Source: Cercis canadensis (taxonomy: Eukaryota; Streptophyta; Magnoliopsida; Fabales; Fabaceae). Taken from it: a stretch of DNA of 64,000 nucleotides. Within the stretch, counting starts at the first letter, position 1, and every line of letters begins with the position of its first letter. The notes under the pieces were generated by a model that was given only the letters and a program-made list of their open reading frames with translations, searched no databases and was not told where the DNA came from. The stretch lies in contig QAOA01001205.1 in NCBI GenBank assembly GCA_003255065.1, forward strand, positions 453,712-517,711, written 5' to 3'. Shown here piece after piece: positions 1-12,503 of the stretch. A program made the translations under genes and the position numbers.

Positions 1-924
1 TGCAAGTATAATTATATAAAGTTAATTTTTAATTTTGTTAGTACTTTCTTTTTCATCTTAATTTTTAAAATAATTAAGACTTCTTTCAAATGATAAAAAT
101 TCACAAAAGAAATTTTTTAAAAGATACCAAGATGAAGCTTCACAAGTTTTAAAAGATATATGCAAATGAATCTTTTAGTTTGTCTTTTCTCTTAGTCCTA
201 TGTCTCAATAAAAATGCGATGAACTCTAACTTTAAATTTCAAAAGTTTACAATTTTTTGACAAAATCTTCATGTCAATTTGATAAACCATCAAAAGCATC
301 ATCTATTGACAAATGTCACACTTACTAATTTAATGGTTTAACTAAATTTATATTGGTTATGTTGATTATGAACTATACAATTTAAAACATTTTAAAATTT
401 ATGAGAACAAGTTTCCAAGCAAGGTCTCTAAATTTTGGAGAAATTTGTTTTTTAAAGAATTCTTATGAAATTAGAAGTATTGTCTAACTAAGAATTTTTA
501 TACCTTAGTACCATAATCTAATCACTATGTAACTTAAATACTACAAAAATTTGTAATAATTCCTATCTAGTGTTATAAAAAAAATAATTTTTAAAAAGTA
601 TCGGTAATGTCAATTAACCTTTTAGGTGATTTTGAATTTAACATGAAAAATAATACATAGAATATTCGCATACGGTGAAAGAAAGATAAAGCTTAAGAAT
701 ATCCTAACCTTTAAGAAAATGTTGACACTAATTAATTACAGACTTCATATATTAATACCTTAGTTATTGAGATGATAAAATTATTGTGGAATATTCATTC
801 AATATAACATGTATCCATCTTTAATCTTACATTTATTGTATATTATTCTACTTTAAGTAATAATAAGCGTAGTTTATGTGTGAGAATTTTCAAGTCAATG
901 GAGCCCTAAAATAAATCACTTAAA

Positions 925-1086
925 GATATTCTTTCTATAGATTATGACAATCTAATTCTACTTAAATCACTTTTATTAGAAGTCATTACTAATTAATTTT
1001 GGTACAATTTTTTTTATATAAACGTTTCAAATACGTTAAATACTTAAAAGTTAAAACATCTATTTTAATTCAAATTAGTTAATATA
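925..1086 (+). repeat. 162-bp direct duplication, copy 1
   Basis: The segment beginning GATATTCTTTCTATAG is repeated almost exactly at 1090-1251. The copies have the same length and differ at only a few positions. The single N of this region (1087) sits between them, so this may be two haplotypes joined at a gap rather than a true tandem duplication. Confidence 0.85.
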
Positions 1087-1089
1087 NAG

Positions 1090-1251
1090 GATATTCTTTC
1101 TATAGATTATAACAATCTAATTCTACTTAGATCACTTTTATTATAAGTCATTACTAATTAATTTTGGTACAATATTTTTTATATAAACGTTTCAAATACG
1201 TTAAATACTTAAAAGTTAAAACATCTATTTTAATTCAAATTAGTTAATATA
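1090..1251 (+). repeat. 162-bp direct duplication, copy 2
   Basis: This is the second copy of the 925-1086 segment. It is colinear over its whole length, with substitutions such as ATTATGACAATC versus ATTATAACAATC. It follows the N at 1087 after only two bases. Confidence 0.85.
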
Positions 1252-4200
1252 AAATTAGAAAAGGGCACATTATCTTATATTTAATGCTTATTAAAAGAAA
1301 TGGTCATAGAGAATTAGAGATTGAAGATAAACTTTAAAACTTCACTAATTATTAGTGTAAAAAATCAATATTTTAAATATAAGCATAACAAAAAGTATTT
1401 ATCTTGGGAAAACCTTTAAATTTTCATTTTTTTACCTATATGAAGAAAATTTTAAGTGCATAAATTGAGAAGAAAATAGCTGCCTCCGTACAGAAAAAAA
1501 AAAAAAAACTTCTCACTAATAAAAAATTATTTAAATATTTATGGTACTTTTATTTAAATTAGTGCTTGTAATTTTTTGATTAATGATATATTGTTAATGG
1601 TAAAAAGAGAATACCACAATCACATGCAAAAATGTCTCCAAAATTATTTGTATTGCCAAAACTAGAAAACTTAGTTTTAGTTATTACACAATTATTTTCA
1701 CTTTAGGCAATGAAATAGGTAATTTATAGTTTAATAATTAATTTAATATGCATCAATCACCACTAAAGAGAGTACTACACATATATCATTGCTAACCTTG
1801 TGAAAATCATACACACAAAATTTAAGCCTGAAATTCTGAGAGTATAGTATCATTTTAATGGTGTAAAGTTTTGAAAAGTTGAGAAAAAATAATTTTGGAC
1901 ATCCAAAAATTCTCAAAAAAATTCAGAAGGTAGAATAGGGAGAAGTGAAAAAAAACTTGGCAAGTTTCATAAAAAAAACTCCCAACATGTGGCCTCCATT
2001 TTGCTTTTTTACTATTATATGATCATAATAAGACTAGCAAAGTGAATAAATAGTAACCCCGAGCTCGTCCTTATCACCTAACTATAACTTAGCTATAGAT
2101 AATAATATAATGTATAAAATATGCATAGTTATCAACTTATCTTAAGGACGAAATAAGTTACATTTATTATTTTCCTTAAAAAATTTAAATATAATATGTC
2201 AACGATCTCAATAATTCATGCTTTCGTTTTATGAAAATAATAATGTGAAAAAAATTTATTTAAAATATATATAACGCTAAATTAAATCCTTCCATATATT
2301 TGTTAGGTAAAATGGAGATAATAAACATCAGTTTCATAACTGATTAATCTCAGATGAAGATGAACTCAAATGTGGGGATCAAACATATGCAAATCAAGAA
2401 GGATCATCATGCTTCGTATTTCATTATTAGATTTTTTATGGTATTCAAACTGTGAGATATTATTTTGAATATTTAATCATTGATAGTCTTCAGTATGTAT
2501 AAACCATTTGCAACTACTTCTTCTCGAGTCATTAGATGATTTTACAAAGAATTAAGTTTTCACAAAATTATATATTTTTTATATTAATCAAGACTCCTGC
2601 ACTTATTTGCTTCACTGTTTGTTACTTAATATTTAATATATTGTCAGCATATTGAAATGGTCATGCTTATTGTACACAGATTACATTTAAAAGTAAAATA
2701 ACGAAGTAGCATGCATGATAATCTTTTTTTATATATATAGTATCATTTCAATTTTAGACACATTGTCAAATAATATACATACACTAACAATGTAATAAAA
2801 AATTTAAAAACTGAATTAAGCTGAACTGTGTGAATTTAAATGCTGGTTAGTGGGCTCATGGACCTGCAAATCCTACTTGCAAATATGAAGAGTGAGGAAG
2901 AGAGTGAGATTTACTCTCTTTAATTTTTTGACTTGTTTTTTATATTATTGTTCTTCACTTAGCTTAATCTATTTATTAATGTATATTTTTAAATTTTATC
3001 ATGCTTAAAATTTTATTTTAAATTGTGAATCTTTATATATAAATTTAAATATAATTCTTTTAAAAAAATTTCATAAATTTGTTTGTGAAAAATATATAAA
3101 TGGAGAGGAATATCATACTTTATGTATTTTCAATTTTAACATAATTTAATTACTAAAAAAAAAGTTTTAACATATATTGTTATTTTAAATGGGGTGCTAA
3201 CACAATTTTAGTTAAATTAGTGGGTCACATTAATACTATCACACAAGTTGAGAAATAACCAACTTAACAGGTAACCCAAAATAAATACTCACCATTAGAT
3301 TTGGCACATAGCACAAAAAATGGTGGTGACTGTACCACCTAGGATGGGGTTATATAACCCTATATTTTTACTTGGGGTAAATTAAAGTCGCCCTGTGTTC
3401 TATTAAAAGATGACATATTATCGTTTTTTGCAACTCAAACTCCAAATAACTCAAAGATGTTGATTGGAGCAAGAAACCATGGCGTTTTTTATTTTTATTT
3501 TTTCAGAGAACCTCTTCTTCACTATGTGGAGCAACCCCCTCCTCACCTCCATCGCCACGGATGCCCTTCTTCACCTTCACCTCCATATCAGAAACTTCAT
3601 CCTCTTTGCTGGGAATGGGATGCAATTTGAAGAAGGTGCTAAGCAAAGTTTTCCCATCTTCTAATGTTATTGAGTTGGCAGAAAACGATTTCACGTCAGC
3701 TTTTAATGGTAAAATCAACATTTCTGTTTGTGTATAAATCAGCATTGACAGAAGAATTTAATTGAAGCGAAAATAAAAAGTGAGAGACATCGGGAACTAA
3801 ACTAATAACACACCAAAAAGTAAGGATACATCAGTATCTCTTTCTCCAGCTCTTCTTTACCTGTGGGTGGTAAAGCATAGAAAATTCACTAGCACACAAA
3901 AAATAAAATAAACGAGCGCCAATTAGGGTTAGCCAGATTAGATTCCAAAACCGATTGCTTTTCTTCCTGTATTGTGTTTGTCTTCCACTTGACTTGTAGG
4001 TTTGGCTCGTTAAGTTACGGTGTCTAGTGTCATTGTCTTCAAGTAAAAGAGTTTCCACACGGAATTAGTGAAATGGATCCACACAATTAAGAGACGCAAC
4101 TCCATCTAGGCAATTTGTCATGAAAGGGAACACAAGCAAACGCGGATATATACAATATTCTTCCTTCTTCAAGCTCCCCATATCAAATTATCAAAATATC

Positions 4201-4450
4201 TATCAATCCCACGTTTTACACATAAAACATGAAGATGAAGGGGAAAGAAAGATTTTGAAACAATGGGATTTGTGTGGACTGCTTATATTATTTGTATTAA
4301 AAAATAACAAGAAAATTGAAAACTTATGGTTTAATGCATACTTACCATAGTAGAAGATCATATAATTCAACCCCAAAAAATTAGAGAAAAAAAAAAAAAA
4401 AAAAGAGAGATCTTCAAAATTGGGTAGCCCTCCGCAAAAATAGAGTATGG

Positions 4451-5590
4451 TCAGCAGCAATTTATGCTCATGTTAGAGAATTGACTAGACAAGGCAGATC
4501 CACCACCCAAATTTCTTTTCTTAGGCTTCAGTATTGGGGTTGGAGGCACCCACTTGGCATTGTCAACAGTAGTAGCTGCTGGACGAGGTACAGCACCTTT
4601 TGCTTTTGCTCCCATGGCCATATCCATATAATTCTTCTCTCTGCCACTGCCACTGCCAACACCTGCAACAGCACATTTGTCCTCTTTTTGTCTCCCAGAC
4701 CCAGAGGGAGAAAACCATTTGGAGTGCATGTAAGTAGTGGTTCTCCACGGTGGTACGTAGAGGCCCTTTTCACTTAGGGACTGTTTGGCTGCACAACATA
4801 GCAGGGAGATTATTTTGGATAACTTGTTCTCAGTCCCAACGAACATGGATGGGAGTGAGTTTGTGAGTTGTCTGTAGGACTGAGTAGGCCTTGCTACTTC
4901 AAATTGGGACCTCAAGTCTATGTCTACTATTACCCTCACCAGATTACCATTCTCTTCTTCAATTATGACATCTATGTATTCGTATTCACCTGTTCCATAA
5001 TAAACACATAGCATCACAATTTACAAAGAAAAAGTAATTAAATATCAAATTTTAGAGAATCTGGGAGCGAGAATCTATGTGTTCATTTGACGAAAAGAAA
5101 AATTAATGGATCTAGAGAGAGAGAGAGATACCAGCGGGACATCCGAAGGAGGTGGGCCAACATGTTTGGCACAAGCAAGCATTAAGGTGATCATCCATTT
5201 TGAGTCTCATGACAAGCCACTTCCTCAAACTTGTTGTACATCTTGTCTTCTCGCCCTTCCTCATATGCTTCAACACACACTCCATAACCTTGGACTCTGC
5301 TGCTGTCACACTCCTCAAAATGTCCTGAAATCACTAAACTAATCAATTATTAACAACAACCAGCAATATAATATAATAGTGCAGATACAGAACAGAAAGA
5401 AACAAGCTTTAGACCCAGGTCGAGGGACTACCTGCAAAACAAAATAGTAGTGATCAGTTGGATGATTTAGAGCATTAGTTTTACGATTTGAGGAACAACA
5501 CCCTGCGCCTGCGGGGGATGCTGACTCAGATTCTATAAAATCTTGTACCATCCGAACCAGCTCCTCCTCCTCTAAGCTCCTGCTTCCCAT
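4451..5590 (-). CDS. DUF506 family protein (PDDEXK-like)
   Basis: Three exons read on the minus strand: 5590-5432, 5324-5132 and 4989-4451. All introns are GT-AG, the phases agree, and the product is 296 aa, usual for this plant family. The start is the ATG at 5590-5588 (MGSRSLEEEE). Family features are the N-terminal LVRMVQDFIE helix, the cysteine-rich middle (RLKMDDHLNACLCQTCW), the conserved GEYEYIDV block at the exon 2/3 joint, the acidic VRVIVDIDLRSQFEVARPT block, and LYVPPWRTTTYMHSKWFS. The C-terminal part is low complexity. DUF506 proteins are distantly related to PDDEXK nucleases, but a biochemical activity is not established; some members respond to nutrients or stress. The intron 2 donor is followed by a CT-rich run (GA on the plus strand). 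No frameshift or internal stop is seen, so the gene looks intact. Confidence 0.9.
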
Positions 5591-5995
5591 GGATCTCTGT
5601 TTCTTTGAGTTTATGATTACGAGGAGCTTCCTAATGTAATGTGTTGAGTCAAAGAGAAAAGAAAAACGATGATGGTATAAAAGAAAACAAGGATGGAACA
5701 AAAACCACAGGGCTAGTTGGGATTTCTCGAAAGGCTTGGACTTTGTGTGCTGTCCTACTATTATATATACTATTTCCTTAAGACAGAGTGTGGGTAAGGC
5801 GGTGGAAATTGCAGCTATATGGTGTCTGACATATGATTGATAACTGATAAGGCCAAGCATTGATTTGTAATTTGTTAGTGTAAATAGAAATGGTAAAAAT
5901 GTTGACAGCACCCTGTGGTCCAAAGCAAAGCCGCAAACGTGTATACTGTGCCGAATATCCTTATCTTTTTCTTCTTCCAATGCTCATGAAGTATG

Positions 5996-6373
5996 TAGAG
6001 GATGGCAATGGGGGAGGGGTAGGCCCTCCCGGTCCTAAAAGATATTCCCATGGCCCATCTCCAATCTCATCTTTGGCGGATGATTTTTCATTAGTCCTAT
6101 TCTCGTTCTATTGAATACTCGCTTGTCCTATGCCCTACCCTATTTACTGATATAGTCATGTTTTGTTTCAGTTTATTTATTTATATATATTTATGTACAA
6201 TACAAAACGGAGTAAAATGAGTACTTCCTTTTCTATCTCCGGCTCCGGCCCCATAAAATCATTCATTTAAATTCTCATTCACATCTTTATACTAATTTTT
6301 TTCTGCCTCATATCCGTATTTGACTGGGCAAAAATAGCACACCCTATTAAATATAAGTCAAATTGTCATCCTA
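5996..6373. mobile_element. Probable non-autonomous hAT-like element
   Basis: The left end reads TAGAGGATGGCAATGGGGG. The right end, read inward on the minus strand, is TAGGATGACAATTTGAC. These resemble the termini of the better preserved element at 49275-49811 (TAGGGATGACAATGGG). GC-rich runs such as GGTAGGCCCTCCCGG lie just inside the left end, as in that copy. The flanking 8-bp duplication is not convincing here (GAAGTATG versus ATGAACAT), so the exact borders are uncertain. Confidence 0.5.
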
Positions 6374-8439
6374 ATGAACATGATAATGACCTATATTACA
6401 AAGGGGTGATATGGGCTGGGTAAGGCCATCTGTTGCCCATGGACTTGAATTCTCTTCCTGTCATATTGTAGACTCACCAACTCCAGTTCATGAGACAAGA
6501 TAACAGAAATTGATCCACTAGATTGAAATGCCTTGTTCCTTCGCCTTCAAAATTTCCAACAAGAAAAATGCATATGAAAAACGGCCTACACTTTTTTAGT
6601 TTACTTTGTTCTTCTACAAGGAAAGCTATTTATCATCAGCTGATAAAAGGATCCTCATAAAGGGAAAATTCTAATATATTAAAGGAATATTGCTTTCATA
6701 AGACACACAATATTCTAATACTATTTAGTATGTGGCTATTAAACATAATAATTACATAATTTAAAAAGATATTTTAGTCATTTCTTTGTGTAAAGAGCAA
6801 ATAAATTCAACTTCTCATACCTAAGATTCATTTTCTCTTCACTTAAAAAAAAAAAAAAACACTTTCCCGTTTAAATTTTCTCATTGAGGAGTAATAATAA
6901 ATACATAAAATTTGTGACACCATAATTTAAAACTGTCCTCTGATAGAAGTTGAGTTCGACCAAACAAGAAATTAAGTGGAATAGAATATTGTGAATTTTC
7001 TATTATTTATTATTATATGTTAATTGTTATTGAGCAGCAAAAAGAGTTGCAGACAGTACCATAGCATTTGTCGTATCAAAATTTCCTTGGGGCTTCTAAT
7101 CTATTTCCTTCCGGCAGAACATGGTCAGACTCTTGCTGAAAGGCCCAGTTGGAAAAAAATTAGATACTGAGTAGCATGGCCGAGGTGAACGATTGAAGTG
7201 CCAAATCCATGATATGATGCCGAGTTTGAATGACAGAAATAACGGGACACATTCTACCAAAACTAGTGGATCATATTGTGAAACTTGTTAAGTCATGCAC
7301 AGGTTTGATACATCTGAAATTGCTGTACTTGGATATTATATCATATCATATCATATCTGAGATATACCTTGAATAGTGGTAACCACTTTCGTATGTAAAT
7401 CATACCCTTTTGGAAGATAATACTTGAGTTGGAAGCAAGACATGCTGGTGACCTATTTCTCATTACCTATGTTAGCCAAGTCATACACAAGCACCAAGCA
7501 TTTTGCCTCCAGGCAAGGTTCCAAGTTTCCTATGCCTAACTGAATTGCCTTGAATTATCAAGTCCACTTCAAATTTCAACAGGAAATCATGAACAAAGCA
7601 TGTTATTTCATTTTAAACAAGCCAATCTGTTGGTGCCCTTCAATATATAGTGCCATTATAAAATTCAATGGAGTACACTCCGGCTGTTCAGAATTTACAA
7701 TCATAATTAGCTAAATGCATTCCAAGTCTAGGTTATAAAACAAAAAAGGAAAAAAAAAAATGATAAGTTTAATCTCAATACATTTAGTCAAAATCCCAAA
7801 ATTTGTTAGTTTCCGGCATGAACTTCGTTCCAGATGATATCTGCAAGAAAGCACTCACTCCTCCTAAACATCCAGCCATGAATATAGAATTCTAATAATT
7901 ACATACATGTCCAGGATTTGTTTCCAATGCAAGGAATACGTTTTCAAATCTATTCATATCCAGAGTATACGTTTTCAAATCTATTCATATCTCTCATCTT
8001 TCAGGGCCTAGGTTGGCATTCAAAGCAGAAACTGACCAATGTCACATTCAAAATTGGTATCTCAATAAAAGGAATAATGGATAATAGGAAAAAATAAAGT
8101 AAAGATCACAGTACATTCTCGTCAAAGTCATATCTGACAAGCTGTTAATTTCCTTAAAACTGTACTACAAAAAAATGTATATTTTAGCTCATATTTTGAG
8201 ACATGGCCTAAATGAAGAAAATCTTCCTAAGGTACTCTATTCATCTCTAAGCCACATAATTGGACCATCTCTATATCATAAATTACAATGAATTGCCCAT
8301 GAACACAATTGAGTAAAAAATTTGTTGAATCTGGACGAACAATGAGTTGAAGTTTTCAAGAAAATGATGAAAATCCTTTCACGAGGATTCAAAATGGCAT
8401 GTCTGTAGTATAGGATTGTTAGGAGCTATAAACGACTAC
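6374..8439. other. Intergenic, no gene recognised
   Basis: This stretch lies downstream of both the DUF506 promoter side and the ATXR5 3' end. No reading frame of interest and no RNA gene was recognised. It contains an A-run at about 6845-6859, a short ATATC microsatellite near 7340-7360, and a 25-bp tandem repeat. Part of 8200-8439 is probably the ATXR5 3' untranslated region. Confidence 0.5.
7936..7991 (+). repeat. Two copies of a 25-bp unit
   Basis: ATACGTTTTCAAATCTATTC plus ATATC occurs at 7936-7960 and again at 7967-7991, a perfect repeat with a 31-bp period. Confidence 0.8.
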
Positions 8440-11400
8440 TTAGACAAAATGATGAGTGGGGTATTCATGCTCATATCCGTTGTAATCATAATACAGTCTC
8501 TCCCCCTTAGAAATATCACGAGTAGCAACCAAAAAGACCCTGCATTCACCATTAACACTGTATCTCACGCATTTACAGTTCTGCTTCTTCCTACCTTCCC
8601 TGCACAAATTGGATGTATTTTAAACATAATAAACCTAAAAACTACCAAATAATTATTCATATAAATATTTTTTTATCATTTCCCTAAGTTAGAAAACTAC
8701 AGAGATGAGTTCTTCACAGAGCATGCCAAGCAACTTATGACTTGGAATGCAAAAAGTATGGCATACGAATGTCCACATGAAGGAGAAATATAAGTGAAAT
8801 GATCCTTTTCTTTCCCTTTATATAAGACTGTGGCATGAGATATGTGTGACAGGCTTACTGAGTATGATTGTTGATGCCATTAATAAAGCGAGCAATGTTT
8901 CCACGTTTATCAGGGCAGATGACAAGACTGTTGGAAGGATCTGTTGCAAGAAGAAGGGTCATCATACTGTCACAATCATCGCGCTCTCGGTTCTTAAGGT
9001 AATCCACATCACCAATGTACTCAGCAAGAAATGTCATATCCTTTATCGGGCCATCTGCCTCTACAGTAAAGCTACACAACAAGACCAATACAAGCCTACT
9101 CAATATTAAGGTGCCATATAGCAATTGCCTACTGTATTAATGAGTTCAAGATGAGTACCCTTCACATGAATCAAAAACAACCAAAAGGGGAGGGCATTCG
9201 CCTCTTTTACACATGGCTCTGCAGTGTTCCAAGGTTTCATTATCTTCCCTGGAAAGAACCTAAGAGGAAAAAGAGGAATCTTCATTGACAACTATGGAGA
9301 CATCTACTGCAATCACGTTAGTAGCCAAAATTCAAGAGGTAACGAAACTACAAGAGATGTAATTATTTGAAACCTGCATGCCACCATTTTCAAACTTTGC
9401 TTGATTAGCAGCTCTAGGAGCCATCATAGATGAGTATGAGAGATCATCACTGAATTCCATATGCAATGTTGTTAAAGCAGAAGCAAGAGAACGCATCTGT
9501 TTCAGTCTCTGGCCAGCATCTTCTGTTGGAATAAATGGCAATAATCTCCTCCTCTTCTTTTGCAATACCAGTGATCCTGAACGTCTCCGACGCTTCTTGA
9601 CATCTAGAGTCCCGAAAAAGTAAATCAAGAAAAAAAAAACTTCCAATTAAATATTTTATTTTGAGAAATAGCATAAAACACACTACAGAATTGGGGGAAC
9701 AGTGAACTCAAGCTAACCTCTATCAATTTTCCAAAATAACGCATACATTACATTAAAACTTGACCACAAAAACCTAGGGAAAAAGGTATCTAAAAGTACT
9801 CTTTTTGCCTCCTTTACCCAACGAAGTTATCAAAAGATTCATGATGAATTCTGTGTGCCCCAGAAACCAACAAGAAACCAGAACTGTATGCCAAGCAAGA
9901 GAAAACAAAGCATACAAATAAGAAAAAATTTCAACAAAGAACTGATGGCACAAATAGAAAACAGCGCATTAACATGCACCAAGTCTCCAGTAACCTCATG
10001 TCTTAATGAAATCTTTCCAACGAAAATTTGTGTGTGTTCAGTTGTCTGGGAGGTTTTCATGCATTTGAAGAGTGCTAATATTTGACAGATAATTATAGTA
10101 CAATTCATGTTACAATAGGAAATCAAAAGTTTTCTATCTTTCCTTTTAAGACCCACCTTCTATATAAAGTAAGAGTCCAAAAAAATTCTTTTAGAAAAAG
10201 GGGAAAAAAGTTTAAATGAGTTTCTTTAACACTTAGAAACCTTTTTCTAATCATATACATATAATGGTGGAATAAAGAGCCTCAGAGCCCAAAGCTATTG
10301 ACTAAAATGTAGTGTTATCAAATACTTAATAACTAAATCAAAATCTTTCCATGATAATACCTAAATATTTATGGATCAAGTCATCATAGTAACTTGCTGT
10401 TCGGGCTGTTGCCCGAGTGGTCACAGGACTCTGTCCCCATGGAGAGGTCCAATGTTCGACCCCCACCCCATGTGTGTGAGTTCCCCTTCCCCTCACCTGA
10501 AATGTACCCAGCAAAATTCATAAGATTAAACCACCTTTTACTCTTTCTGTCCATGTCCGTGTCCATGTCCAAATTCCCTTTCCTACTAATCAAGTCTTCA
10601 CCTGAATCATGACACCAAAAGAATCCAGTTTGATTGCTTCTTTTCCTTGGCAAGACCTACTTAACCAATTAATCTCTCTATTACCAAGAATTATTACAGC
10701 CTTCTTGCATATCTATATCATGTTTCTTTCAATGCTATTGTCATTGGCACTTGAGATATCCATTAGGGTTATCATAAGAGTATTTAAGAAAACAGCAATT
10801 ACTTACGCTGAAATTCACTATTGATAATTTTGTTTAGTATAGCTGTAACTTTACATAAATGTTGGGTGGTTCATTTAACTTTTTAAACTAAATGTGGGGT
10901 CAGTGTGTTTTTGGACAAACTTGGCAGAGTTTAGAGTTATTTACCAAGAAAAATGTTCAAGGACACTTCTCCAAAAAAGATATGAGTGTCTGCTATTTAC
11001 ATAAAATTTACATCAAGACAATCTCCAATTAAGAAGGTGAACATCTTTCCTATTAAAAATCCCATGAAGAAAGCGCATGTCATTGACTGTTCCATAGTTT
11101 CCCATTCAATTAGCCCCCTTTATCTTTCAACAACAGATTTAGATTTCAAAGAGCGTGAGACTAAATGCACTGAAATCTGCAAGCTCATGCAATGTGACTT
11201 TGCAGCTGTATTTGAGATAATTTTTCAAATTGTTATGTAACACAAACTAATAGATCAATCTTTTGTTCAGAATATCGTGTTTGTTTGATATGATCTCAAT
11301 ATCACTACCATGGAAAGAGAGGAATAGGAATTCAGGAATCAAATAAAACTTAAGTAACTATCCATTCATTCAAATCACAAATAAACCTGGTTATTCCAAG

Positions 11401-12503
11401 TAGCTTTAATTGGTCTACTTATCATACAAACTGTCATAGGCAAGTTCTATCCAAATTAATTGCCCATTGGGTAAACCAATAGTTAAGAAGTTGTATAGCT
11501 GATTGTGCTCAAATATAGGGGAGCTTTATCAATGAAAACAAGAATAGCCCCAATATCCAGATCAATTTGGAAGAGAACATTCCACGATTGTGGTAGAGCA
11601 TTCCCCAAGACCCTACAGAATATCAATCCCGCACCCAAATATACATGATGCATTTATAGAAGGTTACTACAAATTCTAAAAATATTTCATGAACTTATTC
11701 ATGTCTCCAACAAACTTGAAAGACATTGCTATTGCTAATTCTCAGAACTTGATAGAGTCAAATTATTGACTTTGATCCATATTCATTTTTGTTTATTAAT
11801 AGTATTATTTCTGGAAGCAATGCTGTATGAACTATGAAGCCTGAGACCAAATTTAACACAAAAATGCATCTATAAAACCAAATAATGATTGAGGTCGATC
11901 AGATGGTCAAAACAATAATAATGTTATATTGATAATGAATGAATTTTTGTGCACATTACCTTGAGGATCTGAGCATTTGTGTTTAGACTTAGAACACTTC
12001 TGAATCCGGAAAAAATCAATAATCTTCTTCTGGGAGAAACCTAAATTAAAAAAATAAAATAAAATCACGAAGACATTGCCACATTTATCGTCACGCATTG
12101 CAAACAGCAGAACAGACTTATTTCTAGCAACAGCAAGAAAGAAAACCAAAGCAAAATCCCTACTTCTTACTCTTCTCTCTCCAGAACACTTAGGGCAAAG
12201 CCATGATCCAATCGGGATTCTGACCACAATGGGTCTCAGGCATTTCATATGGAAGCCTTTATCGCATTTGTCACATAGGAGCAGCTCGTCTTGTCGTTCA
12301 CCTGACCCGCATTGCTCACAGGATAGGTCACTGTAATCCTCCCGCTCAATGACAGCAAAGCGGGCTTTGGCCATTATCTCGGTCAAAGACTTATACTTCT
12401 TCGGCGGCTGAGAGGCCGACGGCGATGGGTGGCGCGGGGCCTGTGTGCGGCGGCTGAAGCCGATGAGCCTCTGAGCCGCCGCCGCTGAGGTGGCAGGAGC
12501 CAT
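8440..12503 (-). CDS. ATXR5: ATXR5-type histone H3K27 monomethyltransferase
   Basis: Six exons on the minus strand: 12503-12164, 12040-11960, 9603-9374, 9259-9159, 9071-8859 and 8599-8440. Phases agree and give 374 aa, close to Arabidopsis ATXR5. PHD finger at residues 62-106 with C4HC3 ligands C62, C65, C77, C80, H85, C88, C103 and C106. A PCNA-interacting box QKKIIDFF lies at 117-124 (exon 2), then a basic linker (KKRRRR, QKKRRRLLPF). The SET domain holds the RFINGINNH motif (312-320) and the catalytic-end tyrosines in GERLYYDYNGYE. VEADGPIKD and the start MAPAT resemble ATXR5 more than ATXR6. Known role of the family: monomethylation of H3.1 K27 at replication forks, limiting re-replication of heterochromatin; ATXR5 has also been reported in plastids. 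The last exon, 52 residues plus stop, would be missed if the TAA after HTQ were taken as the end; the donor GTAAGC at 8858 removes it. Intron 2 is 2.4 kb. Confidence 0.93.
10396..10600 (+). mobile_element. Possible tRNA-derived SINE inside ATXR5 intron 2
   Basis: A box A-like stretch TTGCCCGAGTGGTCA (about 10408) is followed about 50 bp later by a box B-like TGTTCGACCCCC (about 10452), the spacing of an RNA polymerase III internal promoter from a tRNA with a long variable arm. GC content is higher than in the surrounding intron. A short tail of repeated TCCATGTCCGTGTCC follows. No target-site duplication was found and the borders are approximate. It cannot be a functional tRNA as no cloverleaf could be drawn. 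Confidence 0.4.

Larger units (their letters stand above)
1..3460. other. AT-rich intergenic spacer
   Basis: No coding region, RNA gene or complete mobile element could be recognised in either strand. The sequence is very AT-rich with short homopolymers. It holds a 162-bp direct duplication (annotated separately). Around 2060-2150 there is a weak inverted repeat starting at GTCCTTATCACC whose partner is not clear enough to call an element. Confidence 0.6.

Noticed and set aside
3503..3745. Minus-strand frame of 80 codons with a plausible acidic-basic composition (LEDGKTLLSTFFKLHPIPSK)
   Set aside because: No family recognised, no ATG needed splice context and no neighbouring exons; kept out of the gene list though it could be a lone exon.
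5890..6114. Plus-strand frame of 74 codons
   Set aside because: It overlaps the end of a transposon-like element and starts in the DUF506 promoter; composition not protein-like.
8855..9124. Apparent premature end of the ATXR5 protein at TAA after HTQ
   Set aside because: The TAA lies inside a GTAAGC donor; splicing to 8599 restores the full SET domain.
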